From NCBI GenBank assembly GCA_950295325.1, contig OX485807.1, forward strand, positions 26,259,666-26,323,665: 64,000 nucleotides of DNA, given 5' to 3'. The translations under genes were made by a program, and so were the position numbers. Positions 47,411-58,813 of this stretch are shown one piece after another. The notes below the pieces were generated by a model that worked only from the letters and a program-made list of their open reading frames with translations, was not told the DNA's origin and made no database searches. The first letter of the stretch is position 1. The number at the start of each line of letters is the position of its first letter. Source of the DNA: Polytrichum commune. Taxonomy: Eukaryota > Streptophyta > Polytrichopsida > Polytrichales > Polytrichaceae.

Positions 47411-49168
47411 CATGCCAGACCACCTCCGCCATAATTTCCTCCAAATCCTATCCCACAACAACAATGGAAGAGTTTGTGGAGTATTGTGAGGAGGGGCCTT
47501 CGAACAATAAAATATGTGGGCCTAATGTGGTCAATCTCCTACTTATATTTGAGTGGTGCAAGGCTAGGCTTGTAGCTAAGAATGGACACCGACAAGACAT
47601 TTGTTAACAATATGCTTGGACTATGTGCACTACGAACACCATTCATGGTACGATACTTAGCACAACTTGAGAGGGCCTATGTGATTGACTAAAGAGAAAT
47701 AACCTAAGCAATGCGATCTCTTATAAGTTTTGCATCTCAACCTTAATTTGAGGAACTTGACATGACAATCTTTGTGATTCGCAAGTGCTAATCAAATGAC
47801 TTAAATCATGATCCGATCAAAAGGCCAAAATTCTTTGTGGAGCTGGCAGTCCCCACAAATAGGATGCATGCCTTAGTGGCAAAGTTACCACCATTGCAAT
47901 GTCCACTAGTACTTTATCAATAATATTACATCTCCATATTGTGTATGAAAAGAATGTGTTTGTGGTCATATCCATACATATAGATATAAATGCAACGTCC
48001 TATGGTTGCAAGCATAAATGAAGAGCATATTGATGTCAGTAAAGTAACCATGTAGATGTAAAATGTAAAGCATCAAGTGTTATGAAGCAAGTACTCTCTA
48101 GCATTGAAAGAGCCTTGAGCATGACATACGACCCTCTTTATTGCTATGTCAAAATGGATTGCCATCTTTATTTTGGTCCCTCTGAATATTGTGTTGACTA
48201 CTGTAGATGGAGATGCAATAATGATCGTTATCCCTCTGCTCCCTCTAAAGTAGTGTTGTGGCAACAACAAAGATGCCGCAATGCAATGGCCACTTATCGA
48301 GTTCATTTTACTTCCCTTGTGACTTTGTCAACCATCTCGATTGTTTGCATGTGCCTATTATACTTAATCTTCGTTTTCCAACAGTGGATCAAATTAATGA
48401 TATTCCATAATATGTAGGGAAAGAAGAAGCCCCATTCGAAATGGAGCTGCTGAGAGTTCCGTAAATCCTGGTGAGGTGAGCGACGAGAGAGGTAGCCACT
48501 GGAGATTTATGAGTGTGCTGCTAAGGAGCTGGCCTTGCAGTGACCCCGCGCTCATTAGGAACCAGACGGCCAATATTGTTTGGGGAGGTGTTTGGATAAG
48601 TGTTGAGGGGTACCGTGTAAGTGCAGTTTTAGATCTGGTGATTTAGGGTTGTGGAAATGCAAGTTCTTAAAAGGGGAGCATTCTGAAGAGCTGGGGCTCT
48701 ATATGGTTGTGATTAGAAGAAGTGCATTTCCCTATTGATATTGCTTAGATCTGAAACTGTATGTATCACATTGGGAAGGGGAAACGAGCACCAAGGATTC
48801 AAACATACTGTCCCTCCGAATCGCCACACTGAGCCAGGAATACACTCTTCAGAATAGACAGAGAATCGCATAGGAGAAGCCGAAGGCTCCTTCTTTCCTT
48901 CATACACATTGTCATTACATTGTCTTTGCTTCTTTCACATAGCATAGATGCATGTCAACTAGGTCTAGAACCATATTTACAGTACATAGGAGATTTGCAG
49001 GTGGAGGGTTCAGCCACATGCGGAGGAGAACCATACAACACCAACATTCGGAGCAGTGTAGGGGTCGCAGCAGAAGATCGAGGAGGTGGTGAAAAAGGAG
49101 GGGATCCAGCAAAACAACAATGCCCATATCTACATCAAAGATCTACACCTAAGAGCGCAGATCCACCC
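47411..49168. other. No gene seen; unknown 5' boundary of the LINE
   Basis: Composition rises toward average after about 48420. A 111-codon frame at 48082-48417 ends with a hydrophobic stretch but has no family resemblance I recognise. The 5' end of the large retrotransposon probably lies somewhere after 48420, but no target-site duplication can be tested because its 3' end is outside the window. Confidence 0.3.
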
Positions 49169-49169
49169 A

Positions 49170-49965
49170 GACCGCCAAACTCCCAGCAGCGACCTAACCC
49201 TCTCTGCATCGCCGAACTCCCAGCAGCGACCCAGCAAGAGGAGCCGGCGTGAGGCAGACCGCGAAGAAGACCTTCACCAAAAAAGTAAACAGATTGAAGA
49301 AACCAGCAAAGATCTACATCAGATCTACCAAAAAAACCTTCATAGCAAACACCACCGAACTCTCAGCAGCGACCAAACTCTCCCTACATCGCTGAACTCC
49401 CAGCAACGACCCAGCAAGAGGAGCCAGACTAAAGCAAACTTCGAAAAACTACACCAAAGAAGCAGTGAAGATCTACAGCAGATTTGTCAAACCTCTAACC
49501 TCGCAGGTCCACAGAACAAACACCGCCGAACCTCCAGCAGCGACCGAACTCTCTTTGCAGCGTCGAACTCCCGGCATCGACCCTGGAAGTGTAGCCGGAT
49601 TAAAGCAAATCGCGAAGAACACCTACACCAAAGAGACAGGAAGCAGATTGTAGAAGTCAGCGAAGCTCTGCATCAGATCTACCAAACCTCTAACCTAGCA
49701 GATCTACACAGGGAAAAACGCCAAACTCTCAGCAGCGACAAAACCCTCAACACCGAACTCTCAGCACCGCCGAACTCTTGGCACCACCGAACTCACAACA
49801 GCGACAGAACTCTCTCTACGCTGCCGAACTCCCAGCAGCGACCCAGCAAGAGGAGCAGGACTGAAGCAAAGTGCGAAGAAGGCTGTGCAGTGCTACACCA
49901 GATCCCCCTCGCAACCAACCTCGGAGGTCCAAGGAACAGACGTACTACAACCCTGCACCGAAGGT
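49170..49965 (+). repeat. Tandem-repeat leader of the LINE (~171-180-bp units)
   Basis: The phrase GAACTCCCAGCAGCGACC (variants) recurs at 49214, 49394, 49565 and 49826, with a partial earlier copy near 49178. Each is followed by CAGCAAGAGGAGCC and GATCTACA-CAGATCT blocks; offsets are 180, 171 and 261. The array lies immediately upstream of ORF1, where some LINEs carry promoter monomers. An open + frame of 293 codons crosses it but only repeats the same Ser/Arg/Gln-rich peptide, so coding is doubtful. Confidence 0.75.
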
Positions 49966-50123
49966 GAAGAGTAACCAACATAGCAGGCCCAAAGAGCATA
50001 CGAACTACAACCCTGCACCGTAGACAAGGAGATAGAGGAGTCGAGAGAAGGAGAACCCGAGAGGCAAAGTACACACAGAAGGAGCGGGCTCGGGACCTAG
50101 TGAGCTCGGGCTCCGGGAGCAGA

Positions 50124-51901
50124 ATGACCCAGCCAAAGACCTCTCACCGAAAGGGCTCGGGAGTCGAGGGGGGAGGACTAGCCCCAATCACCCTATCAAA
50201 ATTTTTTGGAGAGGACGAGGATATCATGGAGGTAGACTCTCCAGCTCAAAGTCTAAAGAGACTTTTAGAGGAAAAAGCAAAAAATCAAAGCAAAAGCGTA
50301 GCTCATGGTAAACGGACTAGAGAATTCACCAAGGGAACACCTAGTCAAAAGGTCACAGCTGAGGAGTCCGCCCTCGTACACCTAACCAAATTCAAATTTT
50401 GGTTAGGCTTTGAGACCATGGAGAAAATTGCTAAGGAGCAAGGCATTGAGGAGCTCTTCACAAACGAGTCCATTGCCGATCGAATTACGAGAGGCATCCC
50501 CCGCAAAGAGGCCGAAGAATTAGAGAGTGTAAGTATCTCTTATCCAAGAGTCCCTCAAACCCTTTACCCAAGTGAGAGGAGCGATGGCATAATGGGACAA
50601 CACCTTAATCTAACCCAACTCCCACAAGAGATAGAAATTGACCCCATTTCTAAACTCTCCATGGATTTTCACATTGCAATCCACTTTCAACTCCCCAACA
50701 ACCCTCTCTTGCACAACCACGTCAAAGAGCTAGTCAAAGAGAGGCTAAATGAGATGAAAATCCCATTAGGCACTAGCCTCATAGAGCCTATCTCAATTCT
50801 ATGCATGAGTGTGAAAAGGGGAGGAATGAAGGGAGTATGGGCCGGAATTATTAAACTCCACCTCCTCAACCCCCATATTGACGGAATTGCCTTGCTTACC
50901 GGACTTAGAGCCTTCATCCTTCACCTTGAGCCTCACTCAAGTGTTGGATGCCTAGGGAAAGTGTGTAAATCCTACCATACTATCGCTAGGATCAACAACC
51001 TATCAATCAAAATTACGAATGAAGCACTAGTGGGTATAACCGCCCACGACCTCTTTCTAGATGTCCTAGAAAATAGTTTTAGGAGAGGGCACAATTTCGA
51101 AATTGTGGAAGTCCAAAAGGGTGCCGCTAATAACCATGCCTACCTTGTCGCCCCCACCCCCTCCCAAGCAAAAAAGATACAAACCCTTCAAGTCTCTACC
51201 AACCATCTAATACTAGAGGGTCAAACTAAAAAGGGCCCCTCTCTTACCTTAGAACAAAAGGCTAAGAAAGAGGCCCTTCTTCTTACCTTCTACAACCTAC
51301 CTATCCGCATGAATATTGTGGATACCACCCTAGAGATCCGTAGAATCCTAGGGGCAAAAAACGTAGTGTCAATATGGTTTCATAAGGAGGATGGCCTAAG
51401 GCACAATGGAAGTGCTAATGTGGAGTGTCTCAACCCCTTTGTCTATAGAAAATTCCTAGGTAAAGAAAGATAGGGGCCTACCACGTAGAAATTACCCCGC
51501 ACCGGCGAAGTCTAGAGGGTAGCGAAAAACCCTCTAAGGAGTTACTAGCCAAATTTGGGTTTGAAGACACAAATACGTGTTTGGTAAACACGATCGAGGC
51601 TATTCAAAACCAAACAAATGGAGAAGCAAGCGCTACTAAGGAGGATGTTTTTACCGTGATGAAAGAGGCTATCGAGGAAGGTAATAAAAAACTTAAACTC
51701 GAACTTCATAAGGATATGAAGGAGCTCAAAAATGACATTGTAAAAGAAGCGCATATTTATGCGGATGAAATTAATGAAAAGCTCAAAATACAAATGTTGG
51801 ATATTCAAAGTACCCTAACCTTGGCGCTTAGGGGCATGCAACAAATTATGGGAGTGAGTAAATCAAACCTCTTGCTCAAAGATCAACCAAATGTGGAGTG
51901 A
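50124..51901 (+). pseudogene. LINE ORF1: RRM-like nucleic-acid-binding protein with C-terminal coiled coil, one frameshift
   Basis: An open frame from the ATG at 50124 runs 449 codons to TAG at 51471. The continuation lies in another frame, from about 51480 to TGA at 51899-51901. Before the break there is a C-terminal RRM-like segment (LTFYNLPIRMNIVDTTLEIR, then NVVSIWFHK and GSANVEC, as beta strands around helix 1). After it comes a heptad-rich region (KEAIEEGNKKLKLELHKDMK) predicted to coil. RRM plus coiled coil is a common LINE ORF1 layout, giving a trimeric RNA chaperone that packages element RNA. The N-terminal ~300 residues are not recognised. A single frameshift near 51473 separates the parts, so this copy would make a truncated product. 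Confidence 0.7.
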
Positions 51902-54666
51902 CCACAAATCGCCTAGAACCCAAAAAGTATTTACCAAAATACTATACTATACAAATCTACGTATATATACGTATACAATACATACATACTACAATAAACA
52001 CAAAAGGTATTATACAATACCAAATAAACCGTATGACGTACAAAAACAAAATACGGCCCCTATACCCAAACAAATACAATACAAAACAAAAAACCATTTA
52101 CCATATACTCATACCAAAATACAATACTCCAAATAACCGTATGATACACAAATACGAAATACGTCCCCCGTACCCAACAAAATGCAATATACAACAAAAA
52201 ACTACTACTCAACCAATACCCAAGCAAAAATACAAAATCCACACACAAAACAAAAAACATAGAAAACACCGCCATACATTACACAACAAAGACTCAAATC
52301 ACCCCTCTAACCCAAAATACCTCCAACTACATTCAAGAACCAACCGTCAAACAAAACACCGAAAAAACCTAAAACAAATACTTCATCCAACTAACAAAAT
52401 ACACCCAAAAGACACATTTTTTCCAAAACGGAACTCACATCCAAAACAAGAAATACATCCTAACTCAAAAACATACCCACAAAATGTATTACACCCTAAA
52501 CACCACCCCCATCCAACCCCCAAACAATGCCCCCCCACAAAACCCAACTCAATAACAAAAAGATATAAATCACAACCCATACCTAATAAACTACCGTTCT
52601 CAACACCAAACTACCACTCAAATTACAAATACCCAAAAAAAAAAATGGCCTCGGCCTACCGGCCTCGCCATAAAACTAAATACAAAAATAACTTTACACA
52701 ATATTGGGGAACTAACCTAACTACAAGCAAACATACAAAATTACAATCCATACCTAAACAACTAAAAAACATTATACCCACCCCACCCATCACCCCCCCT
52801 ATAACAAAATCCACACCAAACAAATACCACAAATCAAACAAGAACAAACCAAAGATACCTTCATCATGCATCCAAATCAAAGATACCTTCACCATACCAA
52901 CAAACAAACTTCATCTTACATCCAAACCACATCTAAAATATAAGTTGCATCCTAAACAAAGGACGTACTCAAAACTAAATCCCTCCCTCACACCTAAACA
53001 ATCAAATAACATAATACACAACCCGAACTCCGTTAAATACTCAAAATTCATACCACATCCAAGGCACCTCCTTCATCCAAGACGCGGATCCCATCCAAAA
53101 TACATAAACTACCCAAAATACATATCTCATCCAAAACATAACCCACATTATGAACTAGGAACCTACCCTAACCTAATCAATTACCCTCCGCCCAATCAAC
53201 TAAGAAATATAACATCCCCCCCACAACAACATACCCACCCAAAACAAAAACCACCACGGCCCCACCCAATATACTACCCTCACATAAGATATAGTCCCCA
53301 CTTAAAGCACAATCTCCATCCAAGAAACAAGCTACATCCAAATTATAAAGTCCACCTAAAACATAAACTTCATCCAAAAACCAAACTATCCCCAAACCAC
53401 AAACACCCCCAACTTCGCTCACAATACATACCTCATCCAAAACATAGACTCCATCTAAGACACATCTCTCATCCAAATAATAAACTTCATCCGAAATATA
53501 GAATACACTCAAAAGTTAAACTCTACCTAAAAAACAAAGTGCATCCACAACAATGCCCAAAACATAATACCCACCCAAAGCAAGAAAACCAACCTAACCT
53601 AGAGCCCCATCCACTATCTAAAATACATCCCAACCTAAGCTCAAAAAGCACACCATACCCTAGCTCCAAACCCAACCTCCACTCGAAAAACAAATTATGT
53701 CAAAACTACGAAATGACCGTGACCTACCATCTTCATCACAAACCAAACCCTATCACAACCAAATGGAAACCAAGCACAACTACAAAACACGTACTCCAAG
53801 ACAACTCCCATACACACCTAACAACTAAATACAACACCCACCAAAACCACAAACCATTCCCCAAAAACCACCCCTACCCAAAACTAAATATACATATTAA
53901 ACAAAAATTCAACCCGAAAAACAAAGCAACCTCAACATACCAACCTCACCTCTCAACAAATGCCAAAGCACACCTACAAAACAAATGCTCCAAAAATAAA
54001 CCCTACCCTAGCTTCGAACACCATAACAAAATCAAACACCTATTAAGCCCTCATATAAAATACCAACCCCACCCAAAAAACACAATGGCCTCGGCCTACC
54101 GGCCTCGCCACACAAATAATAACAAATACCACTTCATAAATAATTGGAAACCTAACTCAATAACAAGCCAAAAATCTACAAATAATACGAAACCACACTT
54201 CTCACCCATACAAATAGAAAAAACCATACCCGCTATACCTAACCTATTTTCCACAACCAAATGTACAATCACAATATATCTAAAAACAAACATGAAAAAC
54301 CCCAAAATAATTCACTTCCACGGATACTACTTCATTAACAAACTAGAATTACTAAAATGCGGAGACATAGAATCCAACCCCGGACCAATGCCTAACATCC
54401 TACATACGCATCCTGCTACACACAAAAAGAGAGCCAAGATATACTTCATTCCAAACACTATCAAACTACAACCTGAATACCAACACATAGCAAATACATT
54501 TGCTCCCATACTAAGAAATACACACCCTCTACACCATCAAGCAATAATTACCCACCCACATCTACACCAATACATCCAAACACAAAGGCAATCACCACCA
54601 ACCCATATGCTATATGCTATATGCTATAGTCATCACCATCCACCCCTCAATAGACACATGCAATAG
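51898..54666 (+). CDS. LINE ORF2 N-terminal part: HPK-repeat protein ending in a 2A motif (922 codons, open)
   Basis: Open from a GTG at 51898, overlapping the ORF1 stop; the first ATG in frame is 52033. The plus strand here is A/C-rich and almost lacks G (one G in 52501-52560). TAA should be frequent in such sequence, yet the frame is open for 922 codons, so it was under coding constraint. From about 52400 to 53700 the product is built of degenerate hexapeptides of type [LIVS]HP[KR]xK, giving a very basic His/Pro/Lys-rich protein. A MASAYRPRH module occurs twice (52645 and 54085, 480 codons apart). Residues 816-830, LELLKCGDIESNPGP, fit the 2A consensus D-[VI]-E-x-N-P-G-P, so the ribosome would skip the bond between Gly829 and Pro830. 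No known domain elsewhere. The frame is lost near 54605 in a 7-bp tandem repeat. Confidence 0.8.
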   Translation: MTTNRLEPKKYLPKYYTIQIYVYIRIQYIHTTINTKGIIQYQINRMTYKNKIRPLYPNKYNTKQKTIYHILIPKYNTPNNRMIHKYEIRPPYPTKCNIQQKTTTQPIPKQKYKIHTQNKKHRKHRHTLHNKDSNHPSNPKYLQLHSRTNRQTKHRKNLKQILHPTNKIHPKDTFFPKRNSHPKQEIHPNSKTYPQNVLHPKHHPHPTPKQCPPTKPNSITKRYKSQPIPNKLPFSTPNYHSNYKYPKKKMASAYRPRHKTKYKNNFTQYWGTNLTTSKHTKLQSIPKQLKNIIPTPPITPPITKSTPNKYHKSNKNKPKIPSSCIQIKDTFTIPTNKLHLTSKPHLKYKLHPKQRTYSKLNPSLTPKQSNNIIHNPNSVKYSKFIPHPRHLLHPRRGSHPKYINYPKYISHPKHNPHYELGTYPNLINYPPPNQLRNITSPPQQHTHPKQKPPRPHPIYYPHIRYSPHLKHNLHPRNKLHPNYKVHLKHKLHPKTKLSPNHKHPQLRSQYIPHPKHRLHLRHISHPNNKLHPKYRIHSKVKLYLKNKVHPQQCPKHNTHPKQENQPNLEPHPLSKIHPNLSSKSTPYPSSKPNLHSKNKLCQNYEMTVTYHLHHKPNPITTKWKPSTTTKHVLQDNSHTHLTTKYNTHQNHKPFPKNHPYPKLNIHIKQKFNPKNKATSTYQPHLSTNAKAHLQNKCSKNKPYPSFEHHNKIKHLLSPHIKYQPHPKNTMASAYRPRHTNNNKYHFINNWKPNSITSQKSTNNTKPHFSPIQIEKTIPAIPNLFSTTKCTITIYLKTNMKNPKIIHFHGYYFINKLELLKCGDIESNPGPMPNILHTHPATHKKRAKIYFIPNTIKLQPEYQHIANTFAPILRNTHPLHHQAIITHPHLHQYIQTQRQSPPTHMLYAICYSHHHPPLNRHMQ
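54361..54387 (+). other. 2A ribosome-skipping motif GDIESNPGP
   Basis: Codons at 54361-54387 read Gly-Asp-Ile-Glu-Ser-Asn-Pro-Gly-Pro, preceded by a helical LELLKC context as in active 2A sequences. 2A-like peptides are known in picornavirus-like genomes and in some animal and trypanosome non-LTR elements, where they separate an upstream product from the endonuclease-RT. The position here is equivalent: about 200 codons before the endonuclease. Confidence 0.85.
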
Positions 54667-54669
54667 CAT

Positions 54670-55806
54670 ACTAGCCCAACCCCAAAACTACCACTTTAAC
54701 GACATATGAACCAACACACTAATTATTAGACTAGCTAACCTCACCAACCCCCCCGAAAGACACATACAGACACCGCACCCCTACACAATATTCATAGAAA
54801 ACAATCAACATATAATACTCTCCCAAAACTCAATACACACCAAAATATACGATTTCATCCACAACCAAGCCACCACACCCACACCAATCACCCTCAAGAA
54901 AGAATTCCCCTTCCTTCCAAACCAGTTAATAACCGAAACACTTAGATGTTTAGAAAATATAAGCGAATACTCACACCCACGCCCACTCCCGGCCGCTCCC
55001 ACACCAATCACAAGAATAAACTCTAACACCGAGCACGAAACAAGCATAATAACTTGGAATGCGTCATCGCTCAACACATCACTACCAAACTTACAAGATT
55101 TAATCAACAACTCTCTAAATAACACAGCAATCATTCATATCCAAGAAACCAAACTCACTGCAAACAAATCTACTAAATATATACAAAACTTATTTCCGGA
55201 ATTCAAACTCACTTTCAACAACACACACGCACTCACGAGGTGCATCCAACAAAGAATGCCCTATACCCCGGAAGAGGTGGCCTACTCACACTTATCCATC
55301 ACAAATATGCATTCCCAGGAAATGTCACCAAAATTCCCACACCAGCAAACATCTCCCCGTACCTACAAGTAATAAAAATAAACAACCATCCACTAACACC
55401 TTGGCTAATTATACATATGTATATGCCTACGCACCTAGAAGACACATGTCTTATCCCACACCTTAAGAATGAAATCACTAAACAAATCACTACACACCCC
55501 AATCACATATACACACTGTGCGGTGACTTTAACAGAGATATTGCACTTAAGGACAGACAAAATAACAACACTACTACCCCCCCCACAAGAAGAGGACTTC
55601 CAATGGAAAAATTTTACAACATCTCTCGACTTAGAATATATCACTACCAACACTAGTATCTCCAGACAAGGTGGCTACAACTACACATCAACAAGCCTAA
55701 TAAATGGTTTCTACATTCACTCCCCTGACAACAGCAAATTTACCTCCACTACAAATACAAACATGAATCTAAATTCAGATCACTACCCAGTCACATTACA
55801 CATCCC
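54670..55806 (+). pseudogene. LINE APE-type endonuclease domain, frame-broken
   Basis: Motifs appear in the expected order across changing frames: IITWNASSL (about 55046), IQETKL with the metal-binding Glu (55139-55156), GRGGLLTLIHH (about 55270), CGDFNRD (55519-55539) and NSDHYPV (about 55772). These define the apurinic/apyrimidinic-type endonuclease that nicks target DNA for target-primed reverse transcription. Frame changes near 55240 and at an eight-C run (55577-55584), plus a stop near 54704, inactivate it. In intact relatives it would be N-terminal in the product released after the 2A site. Confidence 0.85.
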
Positions 55807-58470
55807 ACACAACACACTTATAGCTAGACCTCCGCCCTCTACAAACACCACACCAACTAGGATACTGAACCCGATATCACCGGAAAACCTAGAAAAATTT
55901 AACATAACATTCTTCGAAGAAAACTCCACCCAACTTAAAGAACTTACCACACTATTAGAAGACAACCAACACTTAACACCTGATCAATGGCAAAATGCCT
56001 GCACATCATTGGACTACATTATAAACAAAATCTCAGAAACAATTGGAAAAACCTGCAAAGCAGACCCTCTACCCAACCTCACAAACAAAACATCACAACA
56101 AGGTGGTTTTTTACCACGCAAACTAGCTAGAGAATGGAAAAGACACCTCAACACATATCACCTCATCAGGAAAACCATTTACATTGTACAAAATGACCCA
56201 AGCTGGCAAGTACACCCCATCCTAAACGATATCCGAAACCACCAACACGTCAACATCCCGCACCCACTTACTACAACAACATCTCCTATCGAATGGATTG
56301 ATACCATAGCAACTATCGCAAAAACGGCAAATAAAGAAGCCAGGAAAATTACCACAAAATACACCAGAGACTACATCCTAAAAGCCGTATCAAAATACCG
56401 TCAAATGTATGAAAAAAACCCCAAGAAAATAAATCGGAAAGTCTTCAAGAACACTGAAACCTCACCTCTTGACTCCATCATTGATAGACAAAACAACATA
56501 TTAACCAACCCTGAAGACATTGCTTCAGAGATTTACGCACAACAATCCATCAGTAACCGCCCAACAGTCCCCACATGCCACTATCAAAATACACATCCAA
56601 TTCACTGTTCATGTGGAGTAAGGCAATACCCTTGGCACGACTTAGATGGATACATAATCGACAGACGAGGAGAACCCCAAATCCCCTTGCACACATACTT
56701 TGATCAAGAAACATACGACTTTTGTCTTAAAAACCTAAGCAATAATAAAGTCCCAGGTCCAGACAAAATCCCCAACTCAATTCTAAAAAATTGCCTCCAC
56801 GCTTTCACAAAATATTGTTTCTATTCTTTAAACACTGCTATAAACAAAAACAAATCCCAGCATCATGGAAAACTAGACTAACAGTTTTACTATATAAAAA
56901 AGGTAACCCATCACAACAAACAAATCACAGACCTATTGCACTAGCTAACACTATATATAAATTATACACAAGCACATTAACCTCTATCCTATCAGCATAC
57001 GGAGAAAGATACCAAATACTAAACGATAGCCAAGAAGGGTTCAGAGCAGAAATAAGCATCTCCAGACAAATCCAAATACTAATTGCAGCGCTTGAAGACG
57101 CCAGACTCACAAATCAAGATATATATATACATTCTTTACATTGACTTCAAAAACGCCTTTGGTTCCATTGACCACGCCAGACTATTAGACATAATGAAAG
57201 ACCTGGGTTATCCCAATGACTCCATAAACCTCATAGGAAACATATACTCACAATCATCAACCATATTTACCAACGAACACTTCGGAAAAATTCTACTAAT
57301 CCACATCCAAAGAGGTACAATACAAGGCGATACCCTTAGCCCATATCTATTAATCATATTCTTGGAACCCCTACTTAGATGGCTGCAACAAGGAAATAAT
57401 GGATATACCTTCGGTACGTCGAGAGTGAAAATCTCATCAGCAGCATATGTAGACGATCTTGCAGCAATCGCCAACAAACTAGAAGCATTACAAACACAAT
57501 TAAACAAACTAGATAAATTCTGTGAATGGACAGGAATGGACCTAGGTATATCAAAATGTGCAGTGACTGGATGCCCAAACAAATCTAAACTTAACCCCAC
57601 AACCTTCAAGGCCCTAATCCAATCCACTAACATAAATTATAGAAACCAACCTATACCAGTCCTAAACTAACATGAACCCTATACATACCTAGGAATAAAT
57701 CTTGCACCATCATTCAAATAGAAAACACAAATAAATACCATCACAGCTAAAGTAATCAAACAATGTCAAGCCCTCGTAGCTTGCCCAGCTACTATGAAAC
57801 AAAAAATCAACATGGCAGACACAGTCATACGTGTTGGAATAGCATATAGTTTTTATGCAGTACTATACTCCATACCAGCCATAAAAAAACTAGACAAAAA
57901 AATCATCGCACTCCATAAAACAATATGCGGAATACCTAAATGCACATCTAATATTGCCACGCAACTCCCCCACAACCTATTTGGAATTGAAGCATTTTCA
58001 TTACAAAATGCCTATCTAAGGTGCATTGGAGAACAATTACAAAATGCCCTCAATGACAAAGGGAGAATTGGGAGAATATATACCAGTCTAGTACAATTCA
58101 TACTCGCCACACATGGGGGCTCTCAAGAAATCACTCGCATTAAATACCACCACTGTGTTAGGTCACCCATCACTAGAACATTGTTCCTGCTAAAACATAA
58201 AGCCGGAGTCCATCTAAAAAGCATAATAAATAACTTTCTACTAACCCCATCCTCACTTGAAACTGCTTGGATGCAAGAAGCACAAATGCTACATGGCCTA
58301 AACTCCAACATCTCACTTAAACTACTACACAAATTACTTATACATAATATAACCACACTAGACCAAATTACCTTGCCTAATGGTACCACTCTGATGAACA
58401 AGGACGAATTCAAAATCTACCACTTCACTCCTTCTAAACTTATCCAAAGCGCACTTAACATAGCTAATGA
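55807..58470 (+). pseudogene. LINE reverse transcriptase, frame-broken
   Basis: After a linker of about 300 codons, RT motifs run NNKVPGPDKIPNSILKN, LTVLLYKKGN, NHRPIALANTIYKL, QEGFRAEIS, YIDFKNAFGSIDH (motif A), GTIQGDTLSPYL (motif B), AYVDD at 57443-57457 (motif C, catalytic Asp pair) and YTYLGI (about 57680). It copies element RNA at the nicked target. The thumb and connection region follows to about 58470 (LDKKIIALHKTICGIPK). Frame changes lie near 56840 in an A-rich run and near 57125 in an AT repeat; stops are at 57668 and 57719. All catalytic residues are still legible, so decay is fairly recent. Confidence 0.9.
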
Positions 58471-58477
58471 ACTATTT

Positions 58478-58525
58478 TGCCACCCCCCCTGCAATCAATG
58501 CCCCCTACCCTGCCAACAACACCAC
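58478..58525 (+). other. Cys/His cluster after the RT (putative zinc-binding)
   Basis: Codons spell CHPPCNQCPLPCQQHH, four Cys and three His in 16 residues, embedded in a Pro-rich stretch. C-terminal Cys/His clusters are common in LINE ORF2 proteins, where they bind nucleic acid. The spacing here is not the standard CCHC knuckle. Confidence 0.5.
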
Positions 58526-58813
58526 CCACCAAGATCCCTCAAAAACAAATATATAATAAGAAATCACAACATTCTACCTCACACACCGACCGCCCCCGTA
58601 CACCCTCTTAACCCCCCCATCCCCCATCTACCTCCTCCCCCCAACAACATGCTTAAAGACCCCCGACAATTTCCCATACACAAAATACTCGATCACAAAC
58701 AAAAACAATCTAACGACCACAATGGAATAAAAAGAACAGTTACGTCATATATGTGTCAATGGACCACAACAAATAACAACACATATAATAAATGGCGAAC
58801 CCAAAGGGACCTA

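Noticed and set aside
48082-48417. 111-codon ORF with a hydrophobic end
   Set aside because: Isolated, no family resemblance, no homologous context; could be chance.
49086-49967. 293-codon plus-strand ORF before ORF1
   Set aside because: It lies in the tandem-repeat leader and simply repeats a low-complexity Ser/Arg/Gln peptide; repeat units whose length is a multiple of 3 keep frames open by chance.
51898-54666. Idea that the G-poor ORF is non-coding satellite open by chance
   Set aside because: A/C-rich sequence with about 18% T should produce many TAA stops in 922 codons; only this frame is open and it ends in a precise 2A motif leading to an endonuclease.
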